This document shows, piece by piece, positions 11,826-23,022 of a stretch of 64,000 nucleotides of DNA; the stretch's first letter is position 1; every line of letters begins with the position of its first letter. A model generated the notes under the pieces. It was given only the letters and a program-made list of their open reading frames with translations, was not told the origin of the DNA and did not search any database. The position numbers and the translations under genes were made by a program. Origin of the DNA: Nageia nagi (taxonomy: Eukaryota > Pinophyta). The stretch lies in assembly GCA_050084985.1 (NCBI GenBank), contig JBITNC010000001.1, forward strand, positions 23,870,001 through 23,934,000, written 5' to 3'.

Positions 11826-12496
11826 AATCCTAAATCAAAAATCTAAAAAATATTGAATCCACTTAAGACATGGCTAGATTTGAAATCTTCATATTAATTT
11901 TTTTATATTGGAAAAGATAACAAATCAAGATTTTTTTTGCTAAAAAATGGCCTTTAAACTTGCAAATGTTATCTCATAAGCCTAGATGACTTAGTATAAG
12001 AATGCAAATTTTCTTATAAAAATATCTTTTTGACCTTCAAAATTGCTTTTAAAGTAAAAAATCCCTTGATCTACTAGATCACCCAAAAATCTCTAATACT
12101 TAGAAGCTATTAACTAAATATCTTAATTTCTCACAACAAACTTTGATCAAGATTCTAAAGAATACCAAATCTATTATATTTGTCAAAAATATGCACTACC
12201 TAAAACTCCTAAAATTCAATTTGTCCAAATGGGTATTCAAATCATCAATACCTAGAAAGATAAAACCTTAAATTTGAAACTTTTACCATAAGCCTTGATT
12301 TTTTTGTAGTATCCAAGAGCTAAAATTTTGAAATTCTAAAAACTCTATTTTTTTACAATACCTAGAATATGAGATTTATGGATCTGAAATACCTTGATGT
12401 TAATTTCATAAAATTTGCAATACCCAAAAAGTTTTTTCCATAAACCCTAGCATAAAATTTATTTTTGGCTAGATCTTTCCATGGGATGGCAAGATC
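11826..12496 (-). other. Element B leader between primer site and PDS5-like segment
   Basis: About 670 bp of AT-rich sequence with no open frame of note and no gag similarity. It is the expected place for a 5' untranslated leader or gag. A repeated 'accctaaaa/tttgcaatacc' flavour is visible, but no clear tandem array. Confidence 0.4.
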
Positions 12497-12512
12497 ATAT
12501 CTCTAATACCAC
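12497..12512 (-). other. Primer binding site of element B
   Basis: On the minus strand AGTGGTATTAGAGATA directly follows the LTR end. TGGTATTAGAG matches the initiator tRNA-Met primer consensus TGGTATCAGAG with one change. It sets the minus orientation of B. Confidence 0.75.
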
Positions 12513-13201
12513 TATAATATCTTGAATTAATTTCATAAATAATTCCTCCAAAGTTGGATGTCATGCTAAATGCAAGCTCTGAAATATTTGATATAAATGG
12601 AAGGAATGCTAATATGAAATTCTACAGTTGAAAATACAACCCTAAAAAAATTTGAAACTATAATACCACACCAAATTTGAAATACCACACAAATAAGGGT
12701 TCCTAAAACCCTAAATTTGATTTTAAATATGATGTAAAAATGTTTTCTCAAATATTGGAAGAAATGAAGTCTAAATGCAAACCCTAGATAGGTTTACCCT
12801 TGCAAGATACAAGGGTTTTCTTCCTTGACCTTGAAAACCAAGAGGGTTTTCACCCTCAAGGTTGGATCTTGAAAGTTTTCATCCACAAGAGTTGATATCT
12901 CTAGGATTTTTATCCTCAAGAGATTACAATTTAAGCCTTCATCCAAAACATCAAGTACAAGAGAAATAAGAATCACACCAACATAATGTAAATGAGCACC
13001 CAAGTTCTCTTTATATAGGAGAAATGTTATAATTCTCCATTGATTATTTACGAGGTTCCCATTATAACTTAAAAGTTAAAACATAATATTATTTCTCCTA
13101 ATACATTACCCTTATATCACCTTCTATTATTTTTTATTCTTTTATTTTTCTAACTCCACATAGAGCACTTTCACACCACCTAAGATACACAACTTCCATA
13201 C
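12513..13201 (-). repeat. Element B 5' LTR, left segment (interrupted by C)
   Basis: Co-linear with 6790 to about 7466 of the other B LTR, including the GGGTTTTCATCCTCAA motif cluster and the TATATAAAG motif (minus, about 13006-13016). Similarity breaks exactly at CCATAC (13196-13201), where element C begins, and resumes at 17890. Confidence 0.85.
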
Positions 13202-13679
13202 TGATGGAATGAAGGATTCCATATAACCAAGATCTCCTTGGAGTTTCTTCAACAAGAATGTGCTATTCATCCATCTATCAAAGCAAGAAACAATCACACA
13301 AAAGATAACACATGATGTATAGTGATTCCTCCTCTTGGGAGTACCATCCACTTTGAACCATCATTCTATTACTTTCTCATAAGATACTCTCCTACAAATT
13401 CTCAAGACAAGGATTACCATACTTGATCAAGTTTGACCAAGTTACATAATGAGAGAAGAACCACTTTATTTATAAAAACTAACCCACCTTTTAACCTTCT
13501 TTTTATGCAAGGGTAAGGTTAAAGGTGTTTTTATATTTATTCATCTTTCTATTTTTATTCTCTTCATGTTTTAAGGTATCTAAAGATACTTTAAGCATTA
13601 AATGAATTTATATTAAAGAGAAATATTACATAATAAATATTACACAATATTACATTACAATTTCCAACACTCCCTTTTA
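13202..13679 (-). repeat. Element C 3' LTR
   Basis: 478 bp, minus-strand ends TGTTGGAAATTG (13679) and CATTCCATCA (13202). It carries a TATAAATA-type box on the minus strand at about 13465-13475 and the conserved 'gtactcccaag' block near 13340. It is followed on its right by the polypurine tract. Confidence 0.85.
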
Positions 13680-13690
13680 ATATAAAATTA
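13680..13690 (-). other. Polypurine tract of element C
   Basis: The minus strand reads TAAAAGGGAG immediately before the LTR's TGTTGG, the expected plus-strand primer site for reverse transcription. It confirms the minus orientation. Confidence 0.75.
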
Positions 13691-14437
13691 GGTAGAGAGT
13701 AAAAAAATAAAGAAATAGAAAGTAAGAGAGAGTGCTCCTCCAAGAGATACAAGTGGAGATGAGAATTTTTTACATCTTTGAGAAAGTAATAGAATATAGA
13801 TGGTTCTACAATGGCTCAACTACTTTACCAATTTAACAAATGGTTTTACAATACAATTATTAACAAAAAAATGGTTTCATTGTATAAGAGTAGTCATTCA
13901 ACAACATATTGACATGAAGAGCCTCCATGAGCCTGCATACCCAAAGTGAGCTGTAGTCTCAAGAAGAACCTATAAGCTACAAGTAGCTCAAAAAATAAGA
14001 TCAACTAAATACATCATATATACACATATAAGATAGATTTCATTTATAAATTGACCATAATATACCAAGTCATCACATATACACAATCAACCAAGTGATA
14101 TTAATGCATTCTCAACCAATGATATAAAAAATATCATCAATCTTTAACAAAAAAAATAATTTTTGATTTTTATGTTTATTTATGTTTGTATATTTTAGAT
14201 CATTATTCTATATTTGTTGAGGGTATATGAAGGTGTCATCATAACATAATATTTCATAATTTGATTCTCTCCCTTGATGGTAACTTCACCAAAGAAATAC
14301 TTGTGACCATGTTAACTTAACCATGTCACAAATGATCAAAAAATAATATAACTAAACCACAAGTTTAAATTTTTAAGCCACACATGACAACTTGACTAAA
14401 CATAAAGTCAAGATTTATAATCCACATACTAAATAAA

Positions 14438-14767
14438 CTTAAATTTACCAAGAGTGAGCCAAGATGCCATAATAAATAAACTTGACTTTACCAAAAGTGA
14501 TCCAAGATGCCATAATAAATATACTTGACTTTACTAGGAGTGAGCCAAGATGCAATAATAAATAAATTTGAATTTACCAAGAGTGAGCCAAAATGCCACA
14601 ATAAATAAGCTTTTTACCAGGAGTGAGCCAAAATGCCATAATAAATAAACTTGAATTTACTAGGAGTGAGTCAAGATGCCATAATAAATAAATTTCATTT
14701 TACCAAGAGTGATTCAAGATACCATAATAAATAAAATTGGCTTTACCAAGAGTGAGTCAAGATGCCA
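14438..14767 (-). repeat. Eight tandem 43-bp repeats in element C
   Basis: Units begin at 14438, 14481, 14524, 14567, 14610, 14650, 14693 and 14736, so the period is 43 bp with one 40-bp unit. The core on + is 'accaagagtgagccaagatg' preceded by 'cttgacttt'. On the sense (minus) strand several units can fold CTTGGCT - 12 nt - AGTCAAG as a 7-bp stem with one G-U pair. The length is not a multiple of three and stops occur in every unit, so it is non-coding. It lies about 750 bp upstream of the 3' LTR, the same relative region as the hairpin repeats of K. Confidence 0.9.
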
Positions 14768-16430
14768 TTTTAACTATGCTTCTAGTTTAAGATGTATATG
14801 ATGAAAAAAGATAGCATTCATCCAATAAGGATGGAATTTTCCATCAAAAATTGTAATGTGAATAAGGATAAACTTTTTTTACCACTCTAACATTCAACAA
14901 TCATGGAGAAGGTTGAACCTTTTTAACCACTCCAAGAATGTAGTTATGGAGAAGGGCAAACCTTTTTAACCACTCCATAGACTAGAATAAGCAATGTGGC
15001 AAACAATCCATCATTATAGATCTAACTTCCAACATGAAAGTAAAATGTGGCAAACAGTTCCCTATAAGTCATCAGAAGATACCAAGATAATACTTATAGT
15101 CACAACCCTCCTAAGGATGAAGTAAGAATTACTTCACTCCTTCTTAAGGATAAATTTATCAATGAAGCCTTATTTTTATGGACAATAAACATAAATTCCT
15201 ATCAAAAAATTTATTTCTTGATAAAAAGATGCTTGGATTTTATATTTCTTAGTAATATGGCATAATCCATCAACATGGATATTCTTCTAAAATATAGAAG
15301 TATAAATGGATTTTACTCCCCCTTAATGGTACCTTCATAAAAAATTGAAGCATATTACAAAAAAATCTACTCATGTAGAGAGGAATGTACATTTATCAAA
15401 GGTACTTGTACACTTTCTTTTTAAAGCAAGGCTAATATTGCATTATCAATATCCTCAATAAGACTTGTGGAAAAAGTTTAAAAACTTTTCACTCCAACAA
15501 GTATATTAATCAAAGTGCACAAGCAAAAAAAAAAATTAAAGATTAATGCACAACAATTCCATTGTTGATTAAGTTTACAAATTCTACTCCAACAAGAATG
15601 TGTGTACACAAAAAAACAAAATCCATTCAATTAGGATAAAAATAATATGCATAATTAATTAAGATAGTAATGTTTGAAGAAAGCTTACACAAACTTTTAC
15701 TTCAAATGATTTGCATAACATTACTATTTTGGAAGTTCAAAAATTTCTATATTAACCATTGATATAACAATTACCAATTCATAGTTCAATGCACATAATA
15801 AATATTTATGCAATATAAATTAATCTTAATTTGCAACCAAAGGATAGTGCATAAAAATTAGACAAATTTGATAATGCACATCCACAAATTTCCATTTTAA
15901 CATTGTGCAAATTCAATTATTAATATATTGGACAATATCAATTAATGTTATCAATTAAATTAATTTTTTATATGTCCAATATTATCTAGAAAGAAATTGC
16001 AATACTTGCCAAAAACTATTGCACAATAATGGTTGCAATTAATTGCTTTGTAAATTAATGTTGATCATTTTCTTTAAAAAAATCCCAAACAAGGTATATG
16101 ATTTGCAAATTATCATGGTATTTTACCTTAAAAGTTTATTTAAAAATTTTAAGAAAAGATTTTGATATTTATCAAATGCTATATTTGCAACATTATTACT
16201 TAAAAAAGCTATTAAAAATAGATCAAAGTTATAATTTTCATATAGGATTTAGAAAAAATAGGAAAGATCACATTCCTTTTCATGAAGTGGGAAAACAAAA
16301 TTTTTCACATGGTAAGTTTAACCAACTAGTGTCATTTGTATTTACATACTTTACCAAAAAATTAAAAATTGATGTTAACACTTATGACCACATGGCAAAA
16401 ATCGATAAATATAGAATAATTCAATAGGAA
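14768..16430. other. Element C interior, no recognised gene
   Basis: AT-rich sequence without gag or pol motifs on either strand. The only frame over 100 codons (16098-16427, plus strand, antisense to C) looks like chance in AT-rich DNA: Lys/Ile/Phe-rich, no domain. Confidence 0.5.
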
Positions 16431-16439
16431 TGTTTACTT

Positions 16440-16990
16440 TTTAGAAAACCATATCCCATTTACTTTTTTTAGAAAAAATCCATATCTCATGTGCTAAAAA
16501 TGGGTAACATGCCCCTTTTTTAAAAAAGTTTCCCCTTTTTAAAATCTTTTACTTTTCCTTTTTTTTTAAAAAAAAAAAAACTTGCCTCTTTTGTTGTTTT
16601 TCTTAAAAGGATTCTCACTAAAATTATATTAGAGAAAATAAAAGGTTAGTGCAAACTTACCATGCACTTGAATTGCCTTTAAAAAAAAAAAAACTTCTTT
16701 TTTAAAAAAATTTCTCTCTTATTTTTTAATAGGTTGTGCATGCATGTAATCATGCATGATTTTTTTCATGCATGCTTTTTTCTTTTTTCTCATGCATGCA
16801 ATAATGCATGTTTTTTTTTTTAATTGCAATTACAAAAAAATTGCAACTAAAAAAAATAATAGACTTTTTTTTCTATTTTTTTTTTAAATAGATTTTGCAT
16901 GGAACTAAATTGCATGCAACTAGATTTGGTATGGAACTAAATTTTGCATGCAATCATGCATGCACATTAATTTTTACAAACTTATTGTAA
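16440..16990. repeat. Low-complexity A/T runs with clustered CATGCATG motifs in element C leader
   Basis: Long A and T runs alternate with at least six CATGCA/TGCATG (RY-type) palindromic motifs, for example at about 16738-16800 and 16905-16965. In C's sense direction this is part of the leader. K's leader has a comparable TGCATG-rich stretch (about 52370-52490). Confidence 0.6.
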
Positions 16991-17407
16991 AAAAAAATTG
17001 TGCAATAGCATTCTAGCAGTGTTGTAAAATAAAAAAATTGCAAAACTTTTAACTTTTTCTATACTAAATAGAAATTTGCAATTTTAAGCTATAACAAACT
17101 CATTTTAAGTAAATTTACTCAAAATTTGCTTATTATTAGTAAACATTAAGCAATTTTATTGAAAAATTGCAACTAACAAATTGTTAGAAAAAAATAATGC
17201 ATAGTAACAATTGAACTAACATGTTCTTTAATCAAATTTTACTAGAATTAAGCTTATCATCAAGATACCAACAAAAATGTTAGTGATTAAAGCAAAAATT
17301 TGATAGGAAGAGGCAAATTATACCTTCAAAACCTTTTACCTCAACACTTGATGGAGAGAGAAGAGGAATGGACCTTCAAGGTTGTTGAAGTGGAGACTCT
17401 AAGAATG

Positions 17408-17421
17408 TCTCTAATACCACT
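17408..17421 (-). other. Primer binding site of element C
   Basis: The minus strand reads AGTGGTATTAGAGA directly after the LTR end ...CCAGCA. TGGTATTAGAG is one base from the initiator tRNA-Met primer site consensus. Confidence 0.75.
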
Positions 17422-17889
17422 TGCTGGAATTGAAGGATTCCATATAACTAAGATCTCCTTGGAGTTTCTTCAACAAGAATGTGCCATTAATCTATCTAGC
17501 AAAGCTAAAAATAATCACACAAAAGATAAAACATGATGTATATGGTTCCTCCATCTCTTGGGAGTACATCCACTTTGAACATAATTCTATTACTTTCTCA
17601 TAAGATAACTTTCTTATAAATTCTCAAGAAAAGCATTACCATACTTGATCAAGTTTGATCAAGTTACATAATGAGAGGAGTACCTCTCTATTTATAAAAA
17701 CTAACCCACACTTTGACTTTCCTTTTACCCAAAGGTAAGGTTAAATGTGTTTCTATATTTATTCCTCTTTCTATTTTTACTTCTTTAATGCTTTAAGGTA
17801 TCTAAAAATACTTTAAGCATTAAGTGAATTTACATTAAAGAGAAATATTACATAAAATATTACATAATATTACATTACAATTTCTAACA
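17422..17889 (-). repeat. Element C 5' LTR
   Basis: 468 bp copy of the LTR at 13202-13679. On the minus strand a TATAAATAGAG box lies at about 17686-17697, matching the TATAAATAGAG box of K's LTR. It ends TGTTAGAAATTG at 17889. Confidence 0.85.
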
Positions 17890-17946
17890 TATACTTCACA
17901 TGTACAAATATTCATGATCCTAGAAATGAAAAATGGAGATATTACA
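17890..17946 (-). repeat. Element B 5' LTR, right segment
   Basis: This resumes the B LTR after C: TATAC duplication, 'ttcacatgtacaaatattcatg' and 'gaaatgaaaaatggagatat' parallel about 7467-7520 of the intact LTR, ending ATTACA at 17946. Confidence 0.85.
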
Positions 17947-20569
17947 TTCCCCATGAGGTGTCACATTTCTAGAAAAAATCTCCAAGTAATCATCTGAGAG
18001 TGGATGGAGGTTCTTGGATACATTTCTCTTATATTGTTTAAGTTGGAAAAAGTATTCACTTGATTTAAATTTCTTCATAAAACCTCTAATATGATCCATA
18101 TAATAATCTAAAACCTTTTGAATACATTTACCATTTTGAATTTCTTGTGATAAATGATCTTCAAAATAAATAGTGCCACATATAATGGTAAGAGGGACCT
18201 CTATATCTACCATCATTTTTTGTGATAGTTGTCTAGGTCAAAGGGCATTCATTTCACTTCATCTAGATAAAAATTGTCCATTTTTGTAATAGCTCCCAAC
18301 AAAGAATAATGTAAATTGAATAGGAAATATCCAAATTTACATGGTAATTTTAGCCATGAAATATTATTGAATTTCTTTATCACCTTAATCCTTGCATATT
18401 CTACAATTTGCCTAACCAATTCTAGCATTATTAAGGAAAAAGGGCATACTAATGGGAGGTATTTTAGTGGGAGATTTGAAGGATAAACCCTAACAACATA
18501 AATTCCTTCTTAAAAAATTATTCACTAATCTTATGGTTAGAAAAATAATTTAAAAGGGCTCTATCAGATAGAGGTAAGGGTTTTCCTCTAATAAGAGTTT
18601 ATAAGTGAGGTACAATATAATAATAGAACTATCATTTTACTTAGGAATTTAAGTCTTCATGAATCATTTCAAATTTCTCTAAATGGTATCTACATCTTTA
18701 GTCTCTAACATCAAAAATAAATCTATTGAAAATTGAAAAAGAAGAAGATGGATGATAATGAAATAGCATGAAAACTTTGGAAACATCATGATGTTCCCAT
18801 GTTCAATAGCCCTTTTCCAATTGGGTTATTCACTATGCATCTTGTTGCAAATCCATATACCTTAATTAAACATTTATATCCTTCCTCCATTTTCACTTAA
18901 TTTCATTAGGGAAAATACCTCCTTAGTTACCATTTGTTCTTCCTTAATACCTAATGCTATTTGGATCATCATTACCCATGCAAAGATGATTAGGTATAAG
19001 TGAGTCTTGGGAAAGGAAAAACTTGGGTACATAACTCCTCCCTCTTAAAATAATGAGAATAATATTAGTATTTAGATATGTAATCATCAATATCTTGATC
19101 TGATAAAGGAAAATTGATGGGGATAACATCTAGTTCCTCTCGAAAGACATTTATGCATTATTTTATCTAGATAGAAATACCTTATTATTGTTAAAATTTC
19201 TAAAATTCCTATTAGAAGAGGAGTAAAGTAAAAAAAAATAGGACATAAATATTACTTGGGATATATAATATTTTCAATATTCAAATATGATTTGAAGTTA
19301 TCAAATTTTTTCATATTTGCTCTCCTTTCTTCGATCACTTTGAATAAAGACTTCATCATTATTATAGATATGTTGGGAACATATCCTACACTTTTGAATG
19401 TAGGCATTGGTATTACTTGCATTTATTGAATTTCATCATCACTTAGACAATCTTATTTAGTTGAATTTTAGAGGATATTAACCTACATTTTGGATATATG
19501 GCATCCATATAATTCCTTATGAGGCTTGAGCCTAACTACTTCCAAATTTTCCATACTAAACTTTTGAGACTAGAGAGGGACGCTTCAAATTAAAATTATT
19601 TGAAACTATAATTATTTCTAATATTTATGTTTTCAAAACCCTTCTCCCTACATAACCTTTGTTAAATAACTTCTAATTTCACAATAATTAATGAGCATGC
19701 AATTCAATATTTATTTCATATGTTATGAAATATTAATAAATTAAGAGCCAAGGATTTGGATTAATATGTATATTCAACATGTTAAATGGCATGAGTAGGA
19801 TATCATGATTAAAGATATCTATTTATATTTTTTCATGCTCTTTTATCTTTTAAAAACTCATGCTTGGCCAACTTGACATGGTACTTAAGAAACTATAATT
19901 AATGCAAAATGACTAGAGGATAAATTATATGCATTTCTAATAAGATAGGAACTTACATGATGACCACCAATATTATTCCATGGAAAATATCTTATCTAAT
20001 ATATAAAAACATTACTCAATTAGCTTGGATCTCATCCAATTAGAATGTATCCACTTAAAATAATATTATTTAACTTATTTTAGTCTTATTTTGTGATTTA
20101 CATGCTTAACCAATGGAAGGAACCTAACCCAATCAAAATAGGTATTAAGCAATTAGGAGGAATCTTACCCAATGGAGAAAATCCTTAATTGATGGAGTAT
20201 TTTTTCTTACTTTATATATAGTTAAGGGGTAAAAAATTTTTTTTCCTATATCAATTAACCAATAGTTTTTGTTAAGAATGAAATATTTAAAATATTAATC
20301 CATGGTATAACAAGGGTAAGCAAACAAGGGTTTATGCCATCTCATTTTAAAAAATTGGGTAGGGGTGTTAAGGTACAACATGCCTCTAAAATGTGAAATT
20401 TATAAATCTAAATTAAAAATGGATCAAATGAATCAACATTGGTAAAATAATAAATACAAGATAAGACTAAATCAAGATAAACAATTAGTTATGACCATAA
20501 AACCAACTAAATGATATGATTTTATGATATGATGTAATTTTTATTATCTACACAAACTTGGGTAGTAAG
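17947..20569. other. Unassigned AT-rich stretch with one possible minus-strand coding remnant
   Basis: No LTR, primer site or known domain was identified. The one frame of interest is minus-strand 17920-18216 (98 codons, MMVDIEVPLTIICGTIYFED... with Tyr/Lys-rich continuation SEYFFQLKQYKRNVSKNLHP). It reads like real but broken coding sequence; its 3' end runs into the B LTR, so it was truncated by, or fused to, B. Other frames, such as minus 18944-19129, look like chance. Confidence 0.35.
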
Positions 20570-21123
20570 TGTTGGAGTTTTGGAACTTTCCACAAGCTCA
20601 TTTTTTAAGTTTCCACATTTTACTATCCAAAAAGTAGCTTGCTAATTGATTATTCCAACCAATAGCTACCTGATCGGGCCCCAAATTTGCTAATCGATTC
20701 CCATCTAATCGATTTGACTTGATCAATTGGCCTACAACCCATTGGTTAGGGTTAGACATAAAATGCCTTTGTAACTCCAAATATTGAAGGTGTTTTTAGT
20801 TGTTTTTGTATGTTTCTTTGAGTTTCTTAGCTCCTCCTTGATGTTCGTTTACAAGTGTAGCATGTAGTTAGCTTTAGTTACTAGGGATTAGAATGCTTTA
20901 TAACATAGTCTAGTTTGATTACACAAGTGTATTTTATTATTCCTTTATTGTTCTACAACTCTCATCATTGAAGAATATACAAAGATTCATTCTTGAAATT
21001 TATATTATATAATTTCATTTCTCATTAATAGAATATTGTTCTTAATCAATTCCTTCATAGTTTATAATATTGCTCCATTATTTATAGTATTACTTATTTA
21101 TTTGAATTATTTTAGATTCATCA
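20570..21123 (+). repeat. Element H 5' LTR (truncated Copia)
   Basis: A 554 bp candidate LTR starts TGTTGGAGTTTT at 20570 and ends ATTCATCA at 21123, directly before a primer site. The partner LTR was not found, so the left edge rests on the TGTTGG start only. Confidence 0.6.
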
Positions 21124-21138
21124 TTTGGTATTAGAGCT
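21124..21138 (+). other. Primer binding site of element H
   Basis: TTTGGTATTAGAGCT follows the LTR end. It matches the initiator tRNA-Met primer site (TTGGTATCAGAGC) with one change and sets the plus orientation. Confidence 0.75.
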
Positions 21139-21230
21139 TTGTTGGGTATTATCTAGTTTGAGAAAGCTTATGGATTTTGGAAACTACAAAGGTTTCTTAT
21201 ATTTTATTTCATTTCTTATTTATAGGTATC

Positions 21231-21720
21231 ATGTCCACTAATACAAATTCATCTATTCCTATTCTAGACTTTTATGTAAGTGACTATGAATACTGGAGCA
21301 TTAAAATGCAAAATTTTCTCATTGGTAAATATTTGTGGGATGTAGTTGATAATAGCTACTTAGAACTAGTGGATTGGATCACTCTCTTAACAAATGAGAA
21401 GAAGACTAGGTAGGAATGTAGGAGCAAGAACTCTCTTTCCTTATCTCACCTTCAAAGAGTTCTTGATAGGACATTTTTTCAATATTGTTGGTTTTAATAT
21501 AGATAAATATGCTTGGAAAAGGTTGAAGAAAGATTTTCAAGGGAATGATCAAGTAAATGATGTGAAGTGATAGACTATAAGGATAAAATTTGAGATTCTC
21601 AAGATGAAGGAGATTCATAAGGCTTCTGATTATTGTGTAAGAGTGAATGAGATTATTAACAAGTTGTCAAATCTTGGTGAGAGCTTGGAAAAATTAGTTG
21701 TTTTTAAAAAATAAATTGAG
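21231..21720 (+). pseudogene. Copia gag N-terminal remnant (H)
   Basis: Gag would build the element's particle. From MSTNTNSSIPILDFYVSDYE the frame continues YWSIKMQNFLIGKYLWDVVD to a stop at about 21411. This is the typical opening of plant Copia gag (F.G..Y..W...M...L....LW..V). After the stop other frames keep gag-like text (KYAWKRLKKDFQGND, FEILKMKEIHKASDYCVRVN). Similarity ends near 21720. Protease, integrase, RT and the 3' LTR are absent, so H is a 5' fragment. Confidence 0.7.
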
Positions 21721-23022
21721 CTTCCATGAAGTAGACATCTAGCCTCCATGGGCTAAACTAGTATTCCATAATCTAATGTTGGGGTCTTGAGTAACCCAAC
21801 ATCTCTCCTCCAGTGCAGAAACTCAATAATAGGCATCTAAATACCAAAATATATCTTAAAAAGAATGAATTCATCCAAAAATAAGCAATAGTGCTTAAGA
21901 AAACCTAACATCTAAGTAAAGATAAAAAATAATGAAATGCAACATACATAATCCTAATGTGTGGCCTACAAGGGAACAAATATGAAAGATAACATAATAA
22001 TTGATTCAAGTAATGTAATTTAATAATATTGAAATGATAATAAAATTACATTCCTTACCTTAGAGAAAATAATTACCTAGATAAATATCTTTAAGAATGT
22101 AGCTAATAGTTATAAAATAGCACTAGGGTTATCCCATAAATGGGTAAGGCTTGAACTAGGTATTCCTCCTCTGTAAGCTATGGCCAAGACACCATGGTCT
22201 CTATAGTGTTATGGTAATCTATGATAATTCCAACACCCCTATATAGCTACCAAATCCTTTGACTTGTGCTATTTCTCAAAGTAGTGATCCATACATCCAT
22301 GAGATGTCATCGAATCTTAGCATCTCTATTGATGGTTTGCATCCATAAGAGGCAATGGAAGGAGTCGATGCCCACAACCTAAAGAATACAAATATTCCAA
22401 AAAAGCATATCTTAAAGTGAGATCTAATCCTCCTTGTATAGTCTTCAACTATCCTCTAGGTACTATGTCCACCTCTATATGGTTCTATGCATCTTAGGAT
22501 CATCACTATTACCTTTTATGGTTAATATATATTCTTGAAGTGTGATGTTGTAATGTGGGTATATTTAGGATCCATGAGAATTATATTTAATAGTGCAAAT
22601 ATGTCTCTTTAGATTTCATGCCTCCATTTAGGATTCTCCTACACCTAGGGATGAGCATTTTCCCTTTATGAGCCTCGTACTCTACCCCTAAGTATGATAT
22701 TGGACTTAAGGGGATAATAATTATATAGAGATGCATTAAAGTTCCTTGGAATGCCATATTACATTCATCAAGGATATAAATATGTAACACCTCATTAAAG
22801 ACTAATATTGCATTTACAAATAATAATTGCCTTAGTATTTTAATTACAATATTTATTTGGCATAATTAATTGGCTTGTGTAATTAGTACATTAAAATAAC
22901 AAATAATGACTCACAGAGTCCTACATTCCATGTTGGAAAGCCTCCAAGTGGGTAATTAATTACAAAAATCCTATAAATATCATCTATATTACTAAAATAT
23001 TCCTAAATTATCTTAATAATAT
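21721..23022. other. Unassigned AT-rich stretch between H and A
   Basis: No coding or LTR structure is established. One TGTAACACCTC at about 22776 has the look of a Ty3 LTR start but lacks a primer site, polypurine tract or partner. Minus frame 22587-22790 shows no domain. Confidence 0.4.

Larger units (their letters stand above)
13202..17889 (-). mobile_element. Element C: 4.7 kb pol-less Copia-type LTR element
   Basis: LTRs at 13202-13679 and 17422-17889 flank a 3.7 kb interior. The flanks CATAC (13197-13201) and TATAC (17890-17894) form a 5 bp target duplication with one change, and the uninterrupted B LTR confirms the insertion site. The minus-strand order is LTR, tRNA-Met primer site, leader, 43-bp repeats, polypurine tract, LTR. 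I find no gag, integrase or RT motif, so it is non-autonomous. Its LTR shares TGTTAGAA.TTGTAATG, TTACC.TTGGGTAAA, TATAAATAGAG and GTGGATGTACTCCCAAG with the young Copia K at 49974-58515, so K's relatives are the likely helpers. LTRs look about 10% diverged by eye, older than K. Confidence 0.85.
6790..17946 (-). mobile_element. Element B: non-autonomous LTR retrotransposon with captured host sequence, split by element C
   Basis: Two related LTRs (6790-7524; 12513-13201 plus 17890-17946) flank a 4988 bp interior (7525-12512). The LTRs have termini of the type TGTAATGTC...GACATTA, and a tRNA-Met primer site on the minus strand abuts the right LTR, so the element reads right to left. No gag, protease, RT or integrase motif was found. 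The interior instead holds a PDS5-like segment and unrecognised frames, so B must have depended on another element's proteins. The LTR end type and primer resemble the E family, suggesting a Ty3 relative. Flanks TTAAC (6785-6789) and TTCCC (17947-17951) do not form a convincing target duplication. Confidence 0.75.

Noticed and set aside
14438-14767. Regular repeats suggesting a CRISPR array
   Set aside because: The 43-bp units are contiguous with no unique spacers and lie inside a plant retrotransposon.
16098-16427. 109-codon plus-strand frame in element C as a gene
   Set aside because: Antisense to the element, Lys/Ile/Phe-rich, no domain; typical of AT-rich chance frames.
6785-17951. TTAAC / TTCCC as target duplication of element B
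   Set aside because: Only three of five bases agree, which is not better than chance in this composition.
22776-23022. TGTAACACCTC as the start of another Ty3 LTR
   Set aside because: No adjacent polypurine tract or primer site, and no second copy in the window.
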